From: UBA2336 sp964404445
GTDB lineage: Bacteria > Bacteroidota > Bacteroidia > Cytophagales > Cyclobacteriaceae
Direction: 5' to 3'
DNA length: 64,000 bases
Assembly: GCA_964404445.1 (NCBI GenBank)
Contig: CAYOJW010000001.1
Location: 620,001-684,000, forward strand
Positions 16,132 to 25,314 of the stretch are shown one piece after another (position 1 is the stretch's first letter; the number at the start of each line of letters is the position of its first letter). A program made the position numbers and the translations under genes. The notes beneath the pieces are model-generated. The model was not told the origin of the DNA and did not search any database. It was given only the letters and a program-made list of their open reading frames with translations.

Positions 16132-17943
16132 TCAGTTGTACCGGATAAGCCCCGGAGCTTTCACAAAACCCGAACTGTATTTTACCCGCAGGTTGCTTGA
16201 AACGGTAATGCGAAACCTGGAAATATCTTCCGGCACACGCGGAAAATAAAACATACGCAGTTCGATGGTGCCAAAAATTAAGTTTTCGTTGCGCGTACGA
16301 AGGCCGCCACCCAAAGCATAATACGGTTTTTGCCTGAACAACGCTTCGCGTTGGGGTGCGATCATAGTCATGTCGGCAAAAGCAAAGGGTGCAAAATTGA
16401 ACCCCAGCAAGGTAGGTTTAATATACACTACGGTTTCGAAACCCATGCCAAGCCGTTGCGTGCCGGTAATGCTGTCGCTGCGCAAACGCTGAATGCCATA
16501 CGCATTGTCGATGCGCAGGGGCAGGTTAAGTTGTTGATTGAAGATGGCGGTGTAATTCAGGTTTAACGACTGGCGGATTTTTAATCCCCGGTAGGCTATT
16601 AACCGGCTAAACATTGATGTAGATGCGAGCAAGACAACATCCTGCATTTTGCCCTGGTAGAAATAACCGCCTAAGCGCAACGATGACTGATGGAAATCGC
16701 CATGCTTGCGAAAAGCTGCGTGTTCAAGTTCGGCACCGGCATACGGCCGTATCGAATCGATTTGTTTGGTTTGACCTGCCAGCACACTCAGGCGAACGCC
16801 ATAGGGCACGTCTTCCGTTCGGCCAAAGCCATACACATAGCGTGTACGGTAAAAGTTTTGATTATAAAACGTAAACGATCCTAAGAAAAACTGTTCGTTA
16901 TTATAGAGCTTGTTCCACCGTTCTTCGGGTTGCGCGGGTTGCTCATTAAAGCTCTGGCCAAATGCGCGCGCGGCAACAAAGTAGCGGTTACGGTTTTCAA
17001 CCCGGTTTTTAATACCGATGTTGTAGCCAATCCATAAATCGCGGATGTAATAGCTGTACTGTCTGAACCGGGCTTCGCTAACACCGTTTACGTTAACCGA
17101 CCAGTTACGGCTAAACTCCAGGCCACCGGCCCAACGGGTGTAGGGCGAAACCAACGGCCGCGCTAACGTTAAATACAACGAGCTTTCATTTTCAAGCCCC
17201 AGGCTTGCACCTGTATTCAATTCGGTATATGACACCGTGCCGTTGATGAGTGTTCCGCCTATGCTGTTTTTGCTGTACAAAAACTGGTGTCCGAAGCGTG
17301 GTGTGCGGTCAACATCAAAAACACCACGGTATTCGGTGCGTTGACCCCAGCCGCTCAGGTTGGCATCGTACAAACGATACTGCGCCCCGGTTGAATTTAT
17401 CTTGCCGCTGCCGCCTAAGCTGAACACATCGCGGGTGAACACGGTTACATCTACCTGATCGCGGTTTCCGCGCACGGGCGTAACCACAATGCGGGCATCT
17501 AAAATAAAGAGGAGGTCGCGCAGGTAACGCTCGTTGTCGGCAAGTTTGTAGGGGTCTAACGGTTTGTTGGGTTTAAAAAACAGGTTGTTACGGATTACCC
17601 GCATTTTGGTATCGGTATGCAATGAATTGGCTGCACGGGTAACGCGGGTAACGATGCGGTGCCGGGTGGTGTCGTTCAGGTCGCGTTCAAAGCCAATGTG
17701 GCTGATGTTGATTTTGCGGATGATTTTGCCCTGGTAGGCTGTAAAATCAACCTCCGACTTTTCGTCCACAATGGTATCGCTCCGGTTTTGTTTCACCATT
17801 TTCATTACCCGTGACGAGATTTTGGCCGGGAGTTTTGTTTTCCCGTTTTTTTCGGACGGGCTTTGCTGCCGGGCGACTGCCTGCAGGCTGGCCATGAACA
17901 GGCAACAGCTTATAAAAACACGTATAAAACAGGTGAAGGGCAT
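16132..17943 (-). CDS. Outer-membrane barrel protein with POTRA-like region (BamA/TamA-like)
   Basis: 603 residues from the ATG at 17943 (MPFTCFIRVF, Sec signal ending near ARQQ); a longer frame to 18069 adds an unlikely leader. Residues about 80-200 resemble a POTRA repeat (GKIIRKINISHIGFERD and a second region VVTPVRGNRDQVDVTVFTRD). The rest is a 16-strand-like barrel rich in alternating aromatic residues, ending with an aromatic strand near the C-terminus. Shorter than true BamA (about 800), with only one or two POTRA units, so a TamA-like or surface-antigen (D15) relative is likely. Confidence 0.7.
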   Translation of the reverse strand: MPFTCFIRVFISCCLFMASLQAVARQQSPSEKNGKTKLPAKISSRVMKMVKQNRSDTIVDEKSEVDFTAYQGKIIRKINISHIGFERDLNDTTRHRIVTRVTRAANSLHTDTKMRVIRNNLFFKPNKPLDPYKLADNERYLRDLLFILDARIVVTPVRGNRDQVDVTVFTRDVFSLGGSGKINSTGAQYRLYDANLSGWGQRTEYRGVFDVDRTPRFGHQFLYSKNSIGGTLINGTVSYTELNTGASLGLENESSLYLTLARPLVSPYTRWAGGLEFSRNWSVNVNGVSEARFRQYSYYIRDLWIGYNIGIKNRVENRNRYFVAARAFGQSFNEQPAQPEERWNKLYNNEQFFLGSFTFYNQNFYRTRYVYGFGRTEDVPYGVRLSVLAGQTKQIDSIRPYAGAELEHAAFRKHGDFHQSSLRLGGYFYQGKMQDVVLLASTSMFSRLIAYRGLKIRQSLNLNYTAIFNQQLNLPLRIDNAYGIQRLRSDSITGTQRLGMGFETVVYIKPTLLGFNFAPFAFADMTMIAPQREALFRQKPYYALGGGLRTRNENLIFGTIELRMFYFPRVPEDISRFRITVSSNLRVKYSSGFVKAPGLIRYN

Positions 17944-18094
17944 CCGCACGAAATCCACAATAATTATGCGTGGAAAGAACGGGATTTCCCGTGGGATCGT
18001 CAAACCTCCCGATAGTCCTCGGGAGGGCAGGCAGGGTAAGAAATTAATGATGATGGCATCCATCAGCAAACGTTGGCGGGTTGGGAAGGGGGCA

Positions 18095-18121
18095 TTTGTT
18101 TAAAAAATTTTTTTAAACAAA
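18095..18121. repeat. AT-rich palindrome upstream of the receptor gene
   Basis: TTTGTTTAAAAAA (18095-18107), one T, then its perfect inverse TTTTTTAAACAAA (18109-18121). Placed between two divergent genes, it is more likely an operator or DNA-bending site than a terminator, although a T-rich hairpin acting as a terminator cannot be excluded. Confidence 0.5.
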
Positions 18122-18258
18122 GGAGCATCATTATAAGAATTTGATAAACAATATATTAGGCTGGCTTTGCAATACACGGCATGAACCATGTTACCGGTAT
18201 GTAAACAAATTGTGCGCAGATTTAAACCTGCTGTAAACTGAAATTAAAGGCAAAGGCT

Positions 18259-18266
18259 TAGCTTTG
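18259..18266 (+). promoter_or_regulatory. Putative -7 box of the Oar-like receptor
   Basis: TAGCTTTG matches TAnnTTTG, 36 bp before the ATG at 18303. No good TTG element lies 20 bp upstream, which may mean activator dependence. Confidence 0.45.
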
Positions 18267-18302
18267 CTATGCGTTTAAAAACCTAAAACCAAACTACACA
18301 CT

Positions 18303-21300
18303 ATGAGGAAAATTTTACTATTAACAGCCTTTGCGCTGCTGGCCTTTACGGGAGCGTATGCGCAGGGGGTGACCACATCATCCATTACCGGAAAGGTCAC
18401 TAATTCATCAGGCGAGGCATTGGCCGATGCATCCGTTATCGCTAAACACGAACCATCAGGAACAACGTACGGAGTATCTACATTACCCGATGGCCGTTTT
18501 GTGATTCCGGGTATGCGTGTCGGAGGACCGTACACCGTTAAAGTTACGTTTGTAGGACATAAAGAGCAATCGATAAAAGATGTTTACATCGCTTTGGGGG
18601 TTGCCACAAACTTAAATTTCAGGTTGGTTGACGAAAGCACAGAACTTGATGAAGTTGTGGTTTCAGGCGTTAACGATGGTATTTTTAGTAAAGACCGTAC
18701 AGGTGCTGCCGCTTCGTACGGAACGGCTGTTATTAACAGTGTTCCAACCATTGGAAGAACAGTTGATGATATTGTTAAGTATAATGCATATGGAAATGGA
18801 CGTTCATTTGCCGGGCAGGACAGTCGATTTAATAACTTTACCATTGACGGCTCAGTTTTTAATAACGGGTTTGGTTTAGGAAGTTCAGCACAGGCGGGTG
18901 GCCGCACAGGCACTACTCCTGTTTCATTAGATGCATTAGATGAGATTCAGTTGAACATTGCCCCTTTTGATGTTCGTCAATCAGGCTTTGCGGGCGCAAG
19001 CATTAATGCGGTAACACGCTCAGGAACAAATGATGTTTCTGGTTCAGTGTACTATATCACAAGAAGCAATAGCTTGACTGGCGACAGGGTTTATGGTGAG
19101 GAGTTGAAAGGGGTTAACATAGATGAGAAAACCGTAGGTTTTCGTGTCGGAGGACCTATCATTAAAAATAAATTATTCTTCTTTGTAAATGCTGAGCAGT
19201 TCGAAAGCTCAACGCCAGCATTAACATGGTCAGCAGATCGGGGAACAGGTGGATCAAACATTTCGCGTGTAACGGCATCAGATTTATTGGATCTTCGTGA
19301 TTATATGAATGAAAATTTTGGCTGGAATGGTGGAGCAATTGATAATTACAATAATGACATTATCAGTAAAAAAGCCCTTATTCGTTTAGATTATAACATT
19401 AACAATAATCATAAACTATCGTTACGCTATTCACACCATGATTCAGAGTCGGGTTCAATTATTAGTAATAGTAACAGTAGTAATACCGCAGGTTTTGGAA
19501 ACAGAAACAACTTGGCAAGTGCTATTTCGATGGAAAACACGGGTTATCTGATTATGGATAACACACGTTCAGTTGCTGTTGAGCTTAACTCAAATTTTAA
19601 AAGCAAATTTTCTAACAAAGCAATCGTAACATTTAATAAACAAATTGAAGATCGTAAGTACAGAACAGGAATATTCCCTACGATTGAAATCCAGGATGGA
19701 GGATCTACTTACACAACCATCGGATTTGATCCTTTTACTCCGGATAATAGCTTGAGATATTCCACTTTAAATTTTACCGACAATCTTACTTACTATGCGG
19801 GTAAACACACACTAACAGCGGGTATAGCATTTGAATATTTCAAGTCAGACAATTTGTTCTTTGCCAGCTCGAACGGAGTTTATGTTTATCGCTCACTCGC
19901 AGATTTCTATACAGCGATGGACTCTTACTTGGATGATCCCAATGAAACAACCTCACCGGTTAACTTAGCTCGTTATAACTTGCGGGTTTCATTGTTGCCC
20001 GCCGGTCAAAAACCATGGCAAATACTAAAATCAAGCACATACAGTTTCTATGTTCAGGATGAATATCAAGCAAGTGATAAATTGAAACTTACATTGGGTG
20101 TTCGAGGAGATATATTTGCCTACGATAACTCAACAACTGAAATGTACAACAATGAAACAGTTGCCGCATTGGACTTTACGAACGAGGATGGAGATACATA
20201 TAAAGTAACCACTGGGGCGTTCCCTAAAAACAGGTTGTTGGTGTCACCTCGCTTTGGTTTTAACTACGATGTAACGGGTGATCAGGTAACTCAAATCCGT
20301 GGTGGTGTGGGTACGTTTACTTCCCGTATTCCTCAGGTGTTAGTATCAAATCAGTTAAGCAATAATGGTGTGAGTACAGCTTTGGTAACAATTAACAGTA
20401 CAACGGCCGTACCATTCCGTTTAAACCCCGCTGATTTACCTGCTGGTGTTATTAACCCGACAGCGCCTACTGGCTACGCAGTAAATGCATCTGATCAGAA
20501 TTTAAAATATCCAATGATTCTAAAAGCCAACTTAGCGGTAGATAGAAAATTGCCTTATGGATTCATTGCAACAGGGGAAGTTATCTATAACAAAAATATT
20601 TATGGATTGCGTTACATTGATGCAAACTTAAATGAAGCCACTGTAAATTTTACAGGTCCGGATACGCGTGATAGATTTAACACAGCGGGTAATCCACGTT
20701 TTATGAACACAGAAGTTAGCAACGTATTTGTATTGAGAAATACGAAAGAAGGTTATTCTTATACATTAACGGCCAAACTTGAAAAGCCTACAACGAAGGG
20801 ATTGGGAGGAATGCTCGCTTATACCTATGGTGTAGCTAAAGATATGCAGGGAGTAGGAAGCACTGTACAAGCTAATATGCCAACCACTGTTGGTCAAAAC
20901 CACTTAATCGGAGCGTATTCCGACAATGACTTACGTCACCGAATCGTTGGTTTCTTGAACTACAAAATTGAGTATGGAGGTAAGTTTGGAGGAGCAACAA
21001 CCTTTACGTTAGGAATGGTTTCCAATAGCGGCAACAAGATTTCGTACATTTACAGTAATGACATGAATGGTGATGGTCAAACCAATGATTTGATTTACAT
21101 TCCTAATTCAGCATCAGAATTAGTTTTTGATCCATTACATTTAGCTAACGGAACAATATTTACCCCTGAACAACAAGAGGCAGCTTTTGATGCCTGGATT
21201 GATGGAGATGAGTATTTATCAAGCAGAAGAGGTCAGTATGCAGAAAGAAATGGTCAGGAAATACCATGGCTGACCAGATTTGACTTCTCTGTTGCTCAGG

Positions 21301-21659
21301 ATTTCTTTGTGAAATTTGGTAAAAAGGGAGTTCGCAATGCCTTCCAATTAAGGTTTGATATCTTGAATGTGGGTAACTTGATTAATCAAGACTGGGGTGT
21401 GAGTTATACTCCCGTAACGGCAACTCCGCTAACTCTGGCTTCTGGTAATGCAAATTCAGTTCAGCCAGTAGCTGTGCAAGGTGTAGGTACAACGGGTATT
21501 ACTGCTGATGGAAGACCTATTTTCAGAATGGCTACCCAGACCGTTGTAAACTCAGCCGGAAATACAGAAGTGGTTTTGGCTCGTGATCGTTTTATAAAGA
21601 GTATAGTTGTAGGTAATACTTGGCAGGGTCAGTTGACGTTGCGCTATACCTTCAATTAA
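18303..21659 (+). CDS. Oar-like TonB-dependent receptor with CarboxypepD_reg domain
   Basis: 1118 residues. Signal peptide 1-21 (ends GAYAQG); CarboxypepD_reg-like beta domain about 25-105 (SSITGKVTNSSGEALADASV); plug domain starting near 115 (ELDEVVVSG) with SVPTIGRTVDDI and NNFTIDGSVFNN; then a large barrel ending in LTLRYTFN with terminal aromatic residue. The overall pattern, including INAVTRSGTNDVSGSVYY, is that of Oar/Cna-B type receptors, which differ from SusC. Proposed roles in this group are adhesion or uptake of large substrates; no SusD partner is adjacent. Monocistronic, with an unusual terminator. Confidence 0.88.
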   Translation: MRKILLLTAFALLAFTGAYAQGVTTSSITGKVTNSSGEALADASVIAKHEPSGTTYGVSTLPDGRFVIPGMRVGGPYTVKVTFVGHKEQSIKDVYIALGVATNLNFRLVDESTELDEVVVSGVNDGIFSKDRTGAAASYGTAVINSVPTIGRTVDDIVKYNAYGNGRSFAGQDSRFNNFTIDGSVFNNGFGLGSSAQAGGRTGTTPVSLDALDEIQLNIAPFDVRQSGFAGASINAVTRSGTNDVSGSVYYITRSNSLTGDRVYGEELKGVNIDEKTVGFRVGGPIIKNKLFFFVNAEQFESSTPALTWSADRGTGGSNISRVTASDLLDLRDYMNENFGWNGGAIDNYNNDIISKKALIRLDYNINNNHKLSLRYSHHDSESGSIISNSNSSNTAGFGNRNNLASAISMENTGYLIMDNTRSVAVELNSNFKSKFSNKAIVTFNKQIEDRKYRTGIFPTIEIQDGGSTYTTIGFDPFTPDNSLRYSTLNFTDNLTYYAGKHTLTAGIAFEYFKSDNLFFASSNGVYVYRSLADFYTAMDSYLDDPNETTSPVNLARYNLRVSLLPAGQKPWQILKSSTYSFYVQDEYQASDKLKLTLGVRGDIFAYDNSTTEMYNNETVAALDFTNEDGDTYKVTTGAFPKNRLLVSPRFGFNYDVTGDQVTQIRGGVGTFTSRIPQVLVSNQLSNNGVSTALVTINSTTAVPFRLNPADLPAGVINPTAPTGYAVNASDQNLKYPMILKANLAVDRKLPYGFIATGEVIYNKNIYGLRYIDANLNEATVNFTGPDTRDRFNTAGNPRFMNTEVSNVFVLRNTKEGYSYTLTAKLEKPTTKGLGGMLAYTYGVAKDMQGVGSTVQANMPTTVGQNHLIGAYSDNDLRHRIVGFLNYKIEYGGKFGGATTFTLGMVSNSGNKISYIYSNDMNGDGQTNDLIYIPNSASELVFDPLHLANGTIFTPEQQEAAFDAWIDGDEYLSSRRGQYAERNGQEIPWLTRFDFSVAQDFFVKFGKKGVRNAFQLRFDILNVGNLINQDWGVSYTPVTATPLTLASGNANSVQPVAVQGVGTTGITADGRPIFRMATQTVVNSAGNTEVVLARDRFIKSIVVGNTWQGQLTLRYTFN

Positions 21660-21677
21660 TGTTGATTTAGTGGATTT

Positions 21678-21735
21678 AAAAGCCCTCCCGATCCCGATCC
21701 CGATAGCTATCGGGATCGGGATCGGGAGGGCTTTT
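21678..21735 (+). terminator. Rho-independent terminator, 58-bp perfect palindrome
   Basis: 29+29 bp with no spacer: the left arm (21678-21706) is AAAAGCCCT followed by three CCCGAT units and AG, the right arm is its exact inverse, followed by a T run. It directly follows the receptor stop codon. Confidence 0.85.
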
Positions 21736-21810
21736 TTTGTTTTATTTAGCGGGTAGTCACTACGGAATTTGCGAAAAAGAGAGGGCTCTACGGATAGCGG
21801 CAGTTGAGAG

Positions 21811-21841
21811 TTGGCCGTACGCGAACCATAAACTATATTTG
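21811..21841 (+). promoter_or_regulatory. Promoter of the DUF4258/DUF2283 pair, apparently leaderless
   Basis: TTG (21811-21813), 20 bp, TATATTTG (21834-21841): canonical spacing. Only four bases (AATA) separate the box from the ATG at 21846, so the expected transcription start coincides with the start codon. Confidence 0.6.
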
Positions 21842-21845
21842 AATA

Positions 21846-22094
21846 ATGATTGTTATCCATCCACATGCAAAAATCAGAGCTTTGGAAAGAGGGACAACGG
21901 AGCATGAGATTATAGATGTAGTAGAAACAGGCGAGATTTTTCCTGCAAAATATGGCAGGGTTGGATTTAGAAAAACGATTATATATAACGACATATGGCA
22001 AGGAAAACTCTATTATGGAAAACAGATTGAGTGCTATGCCGTGCAGGAACAGGAGGACTGGTTAGTGATAAGTTTACTCGTAAAATATTTTTAG
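21846..22094 (+). CDS. DUF4258 domain protein (possible toxin-antitoxin component)
   Basis: 82 residues with the DUF4258 signature HPHAKIRALERGTTEHEI and a C-terminal GKLYYGKQIECYAV...WLVISLLVKYF. The fold is related to small RelE/BrnT-like proteins, and the family is often paired with DUF2283 proteins, as here (next gene begins 1 bp after its stop). A toxin role is an inference from pairing and size; no activity is proven. Confidence 0.75.
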   Translation: MIVIHPHAKIRALERGTTEHEIIDVVETGEIFPAKYGRVGFRKTIIYNDIWQGKLYYGKQIECYAVQEQEDWLVISLLVKYF

Positions 22095-22095
22095 T

Positions 22096-22335
22096 ATGCA
22101 ACTCAAGTATGACATTAAGTACAACATCGGCTATATAAAGTTTAAGGAAAAACCCGATCAGGTAACTTCCTTAAAAATCAGCGAAGATATTGTAGTGGAT
22201 ATGGCCGCAGATGGTTCAATTTATGGTATCGAACTTTTAAATTTGAAAGAACAGTTGTTTGCCAATCCGGCAACAGGGCTGATACTTCATAATGAAAACA
22301 CGGGCAACGAAAAATTGATTGAATTGCCGTCCTGA
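22096..22335 (+). CDS. DUF2283 domain protein (possible antitoxin partner)
   Basis: 79 residues. The core YDIKYNIGYIKFKEK, then VVDMAADGSIYGIELLN, is the DUF2283 pattern (YD.e.D.lYI.f... D....GiEil). It is translated one base after the DUF4258 gene and is probably coexpressed. The C-terminus (after residue 60) is polar and could wrap the partner. Role inferred from family pairing only. Confidence 0.75.
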   Translation: MQLKYDIKYNIGYIKFKEKPDQVTSLKISEDIVVDMAADGSIYGIELLNLKEQLFANPATGLILHNENTGNEKLIELPS

Positions 22336-22581
22336 GTTTAGGTCTTTGCCGGTGTTCTCTTCGCCTTTGCCGATGTTCTTCACCGGCAAAACTGCTCAAC
22401 TGTTCTAAAACAATCTGCGAATCGTTAACTTTATTAAATGGAGTTATTTACCAAACAGCATCCTGATTTTATCATAACAACATGTCCTGAGTAGAAACCC
22501 GTATTGGCAGACGACCGAGTTTGTTGGTGAAGAAGACCAAAAGACGAGAGGCTATCGAGAGGGCTTTTTTATGGATTAAGG
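22336..22581. other. Degraded intergenic region, possible transposase scar
   Basis: No intact gene. It contains an inverted repeat TTTGCCGGTG / CACCGGCAAA (22345-22354, 22381-22390), then an 18-codon frame (22438-22494) reading MELFTKQHPDFIITTCPE. This resembles the first residues of some Bacteroidota REP-associated (Y1) transposases, from memory, and stops at once. The following 80 bp ends in AGGGCTTTTTT. Confidence 0.3.
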
Positions 22582-23888
22582 TTATTTGTTGTTAAGATAA
22601 TGCCCGATAATGTATAGGGGCACATTGGTCATCCAATCTTCTTTCCGATAGTTTGAAAGCGAAGTGCGGATGGCATTTTTCGATTGGTGTTTTTCACAAA
22701 AGAGTTTAAAACTTTTAGCCCTCAGGTTTTCACCAGCTTTTACTTCTATGGGAATAAGCTTGCCCTCGTGGTTTTCGATTACAAAATCGAGCTCGTACCT
22801 GCCATTACCAAAAGGGTAATAGTGGATGGAGGTTTCTTCGTTTGTTAACAATTCCTGAAAAACATATTGCTCAGTAAGTGCGCCTTTAAATTCTTCAAAA
22901 ACGGCATCGTCTGCAACAAGTGTATTGGTTTTTAGTTTTGCCATTGCGCTTAGTAAACCCACATCGTTGTGATAGAGTTTAAAAGCCGAAAAATCCTGAT
23001 AGCCACTTAGCGGATTGACTACTTTGGTAACCGCATTTACTTTGTGCAGCAAGCCTGCATCGGCCAGCCATTGAATGGCCAGTTCAAATTCCTTTGCCCG
23101 TGCGCCTTCCTTTAATACGCCATAAATAAATTTGCGGTTTTCTTTGGCTAACTGCGTAGCAATGCTGTCCCACACCATATTGATGCGCAAAACAAGCTCG
23201 GGCGGAGCGTGTTTCGAAAAATCGCTGCGGTAATTTTGAAGAACTTTGTTTTGAATTTCGCGGGCTGTTTTCCAATCGCGGTTATGAGCAAAAGCGGCAA
23301 CAGCTTCAGGCATACCGCCTACATAAAAATAGTATTTGAGAAACTCTTTAAATTTTTCGGCAAAAGTGGGTGTAAAACCCCAAGCCTTTTCGCGTAAAAT
23401 ACGAGCCAGACCGTTTTCTTCGCCCGTGGCCAGCAAAAATTCGTAAAACGACATTGGCTGAAGCGTAAGCATGTCAACCTTGCCTACCGGAAACGACTCG
23501 CCCGGGTAGAGATTAATACCCAATAACGAGCCTGCCGCTATGATATGGTATTGGGGCGCTTCTTCATAAAAGTATTTAAGTGCCGTAATGCCTTGCGGGG
23601 CAGTTTGTATTTCGTCTAACACGATGAGTGTGTTTTCGGGGGTGATTTTGATGCCCGAATACAACTCAAATGCTGTAATGAGCCGTTGTGGATCAAGATT
23701 ACGGCTAAAGGTTTGGCGCATCTCCAGGGCACGCTCAAGTTGATGTAAACCGTTTGTTTGTATGCCTGCTTACCAAACGCTTGCAACAGGTAGGTTTTTC
23801 CTACCTGACGCGCACCAAAAAGCACTAATGGTTTTCGTGTGGGGCTGTGTTGCCACATTTTCAGCACTTCTATTTTAACTCTGTACAC
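22582..23888 (-). pseudogene. AAA_14/DUF4143 ATPase, single-base frameshift
   Basis: Two overlapping minus-strand frames form one protein of about 430 residues. The first (from 23888) gives Walker A GARQVGKT at residues 26-33 and ends out of frame; the second (to 22582) begins inside the expected sequence and carries Walker B LIVLDEIQ, then the DUF4143 domain with ELDFVIENHEGKLIPIEVK. Adding one base near 23735 restores a continuous YINLERALEMRQTF. This is either a real inactivating deletion or a sequencing error. Family members are ATPases with a nuclease-like C-terminal domain, common and strain variable in Bacteroidota. Confidence 0.8.
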
Positions 23889-24088
23889 TTTTTAGCACTT
23901 AAAATCGATAGTAAATCACACTTTTATACACATTTCCGATACTTCAGTCATATAATAATGCTGCATCCCCTGTGACTGCTGTTATGCTGTATGCTCCTAC
24001 TCCAAAGAAGCCCTTCGATCCGCTGGCAAGCGCTGTGGGAAGGTTGTTGTTTTGCGTAAGTCTGGTTAATAAACGATTACAATACTTA

Positions 24089-24757
24089 TTATCGAATGGT
24101 ATTAACCTCATCCACAATCCTTCCGCCACGGGTTCCGCGAAAGCGTTGCCAGAATGTTTCGCGTTCTTTGAGGGAAACAAAACCGGGCATATAAAATGAG
24201 GTAGTGTCAATCAGGGGCAGAGGTTGACGCATATCGATCTTATCGATGAACACGGGGATAGAGATTACACCGGGGCAGTATTTTTTGATAAAACTTTTCA
24301 GCATGGCCGATTGAAACGGATCGGTAGCCAGCGCAATTTTTTCAAAGCCCATTTCGCGCGCCATCGTCCATGCGTAATAAATATTTTCGGTGCTATGTTC
24401 GGCTTTGGTTTCGTAAAATGTGTGTTCGGGCGGTATGCCCATCGAATCGGCCAGCACCTTCATGGCCATGCCTTCAACAAACGGAGTATATACGGCACTG
24501 CCCGAAAAAATTATGTTGTGCGTAAATCCGCTGTCGTATAAATGTTTAGCCCATTGCAGGCGCATATTCATAATGGCAGAGGTTTTTTCGTTATCGTACG
24601 GAATGCCCGGCACGATAATCACATCGTAAGGCCGTTCGGTTTTAGCATGTTGGTACGACCGGATAACCGATTTACGAAACGAACAGTAGGTTAACAAAAG
24701 TGCCACGCCAACGATAACGTGGACATAAATAACAATGCGAAAAATCTTTTTAATCAT
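24089..24757 (-). CDS. YdcF/SanA-like DUF218 membrane protein
   Basis: 222 residues with one N-terminal membrane helix (about 5-25) and a DUF218 domain: DVIIVPGIPYDNE, then NIIFSGSAVYTPFVEG and ETKAEHSTENIYYA, where ENI-type residues are typical of YdcF/SanA/ElyC proteins. Members affect envelope integrity or bind nucleotides or lipid carriers; precise function is unknown. Last gene of a likely rsmB-like, 68-aa, GNAT, ydcF-like operon, 19 bp after the GNAT stop. The 200 bp downstream (23889-24088) hold nothing I recognise. Confidence 0.75.
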   Translation of the reverse strand: MIKKIFRIVIYVHVIVGVALLLTYCSFRKSVIRSYQHAKTERPYDVIIVPGIPYDNEKTSAIMNMRLQWAKHLYDSGFTHNIIFSGSAVYTPFVEGMAMKVLADSMGIPPEHTFYETKAEHSTENIYYAWTMAREMGFEKIALATDPFQSAMLKSFIKKYCPGVISIPVFIDKIDMRQPLPLIDTTSFYMPGFVSLKERETFWQRFRGTRGGRIVDEVNTIR

Positions 24758-24776
24758 AGATCGTTGGTAAAGTAAT

Positions 24777-25310
24777 CTACATTGTATTGATCGCCTTCTC
24801 TAATACAACAAACTCTAATGCCTGTTTGGGAATACCAAAACGTTTATCGGGTACGACAAAGGGTTTGCGTTCGCCTGTAAGCTGGTACCCGTGCCGGATG
24901 TACCAGGCGATTAAATCGTGCCGTGCGGAAATCACCAGCATAAAAATTTTAGTGCAGGCCTGTTGTTGTGCGTAGGCTTCGGCAGCAAAGAGTAATTTTT
25001 TACCAAAGCCTTTTGCCTGCAAATTAGGCCGTACCGAAAGCATACCTAAGTAAAGTCCGCGTGCTTCAACGCGCAGCTCCACACAACCTAAGGTTTCGTT
25101 TCCTTCCATGTACTTTAAAACAACGGTGTTGGGTGTGGTTAACAGATTGTGAACAATGGTCTCGTCAACCCGTGTACCGCCTAAAAGATCGGCCTCGGTA
25201 GTCCATCCCTGCCGGGAGCTGTCGCCCCGGTAAGCGCTGTTTACTAAGTTGGCGAGTTCGGCTGCATCGGCTGTTGTGGCGGCCGTTATTGTGGCGTGAT
25301 CGGTGTTCAT
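24777..25310 (-). CDS. GNAT family N-acetyltransferase
   Basis: 177 residues from the ATG at 25310; a longer frame from 25337 overlaps the previous gene. The acetyl-CoA site is LSVRPNLQAKGFGKKLL (R/Q-x-x-G-x-G/A near residues 95-112), followed by AEAYAQQQACTKIFMLV. The substrate cannot be predicted. It starts 4 bp after the upstream 68-aa gene. Confidence 0.85.
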   Translation of the reverse strand: MNTDHATITAATTADAAELANLVNSAYRGDSSRQGWTTEADLLGGTRVDETIVHNLLTTPNTVVLKYMEGNETLGCVELRVEARGLYLGMLSVRPNLQAKGFGKKLLFAAEAYAQQQACTKIFMLVISARHDLIAWYIRHGYQLTGERKPFVVPDKRFGIPKQALEFVVLEKAINTM

Positions 25311-25314
25311 GGTG

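Larger units (their letters stand above)
17944..18302. other. Divergent intergenic region, 359 bp
   Basis: No gene is seen. It contains an inverted repeat CCTCCCGA / TCGGGAGG (18005-18012 and 18019-18026) built from the same words as the terminator at 21678, a second, AT-only inverted repeat (18095-18121), and a -7 promoter box for the receptor gene (18259-18266). Confidence 0.7.

Noticed and set aside
16330..16880. Plus-strand open frames inside the barrel protein gene
   Set aside because: They are antisense shadows of a strongly coding minus-strand gene, with no family match.
23944..24210. An 88-residue minus-strand frame in the gap next to the ydcF-like gene
   Set aside because: It overlaps the YdcF-like gene in another frame, has no recognisable domain, and only its last 30 residues lie in the gap.
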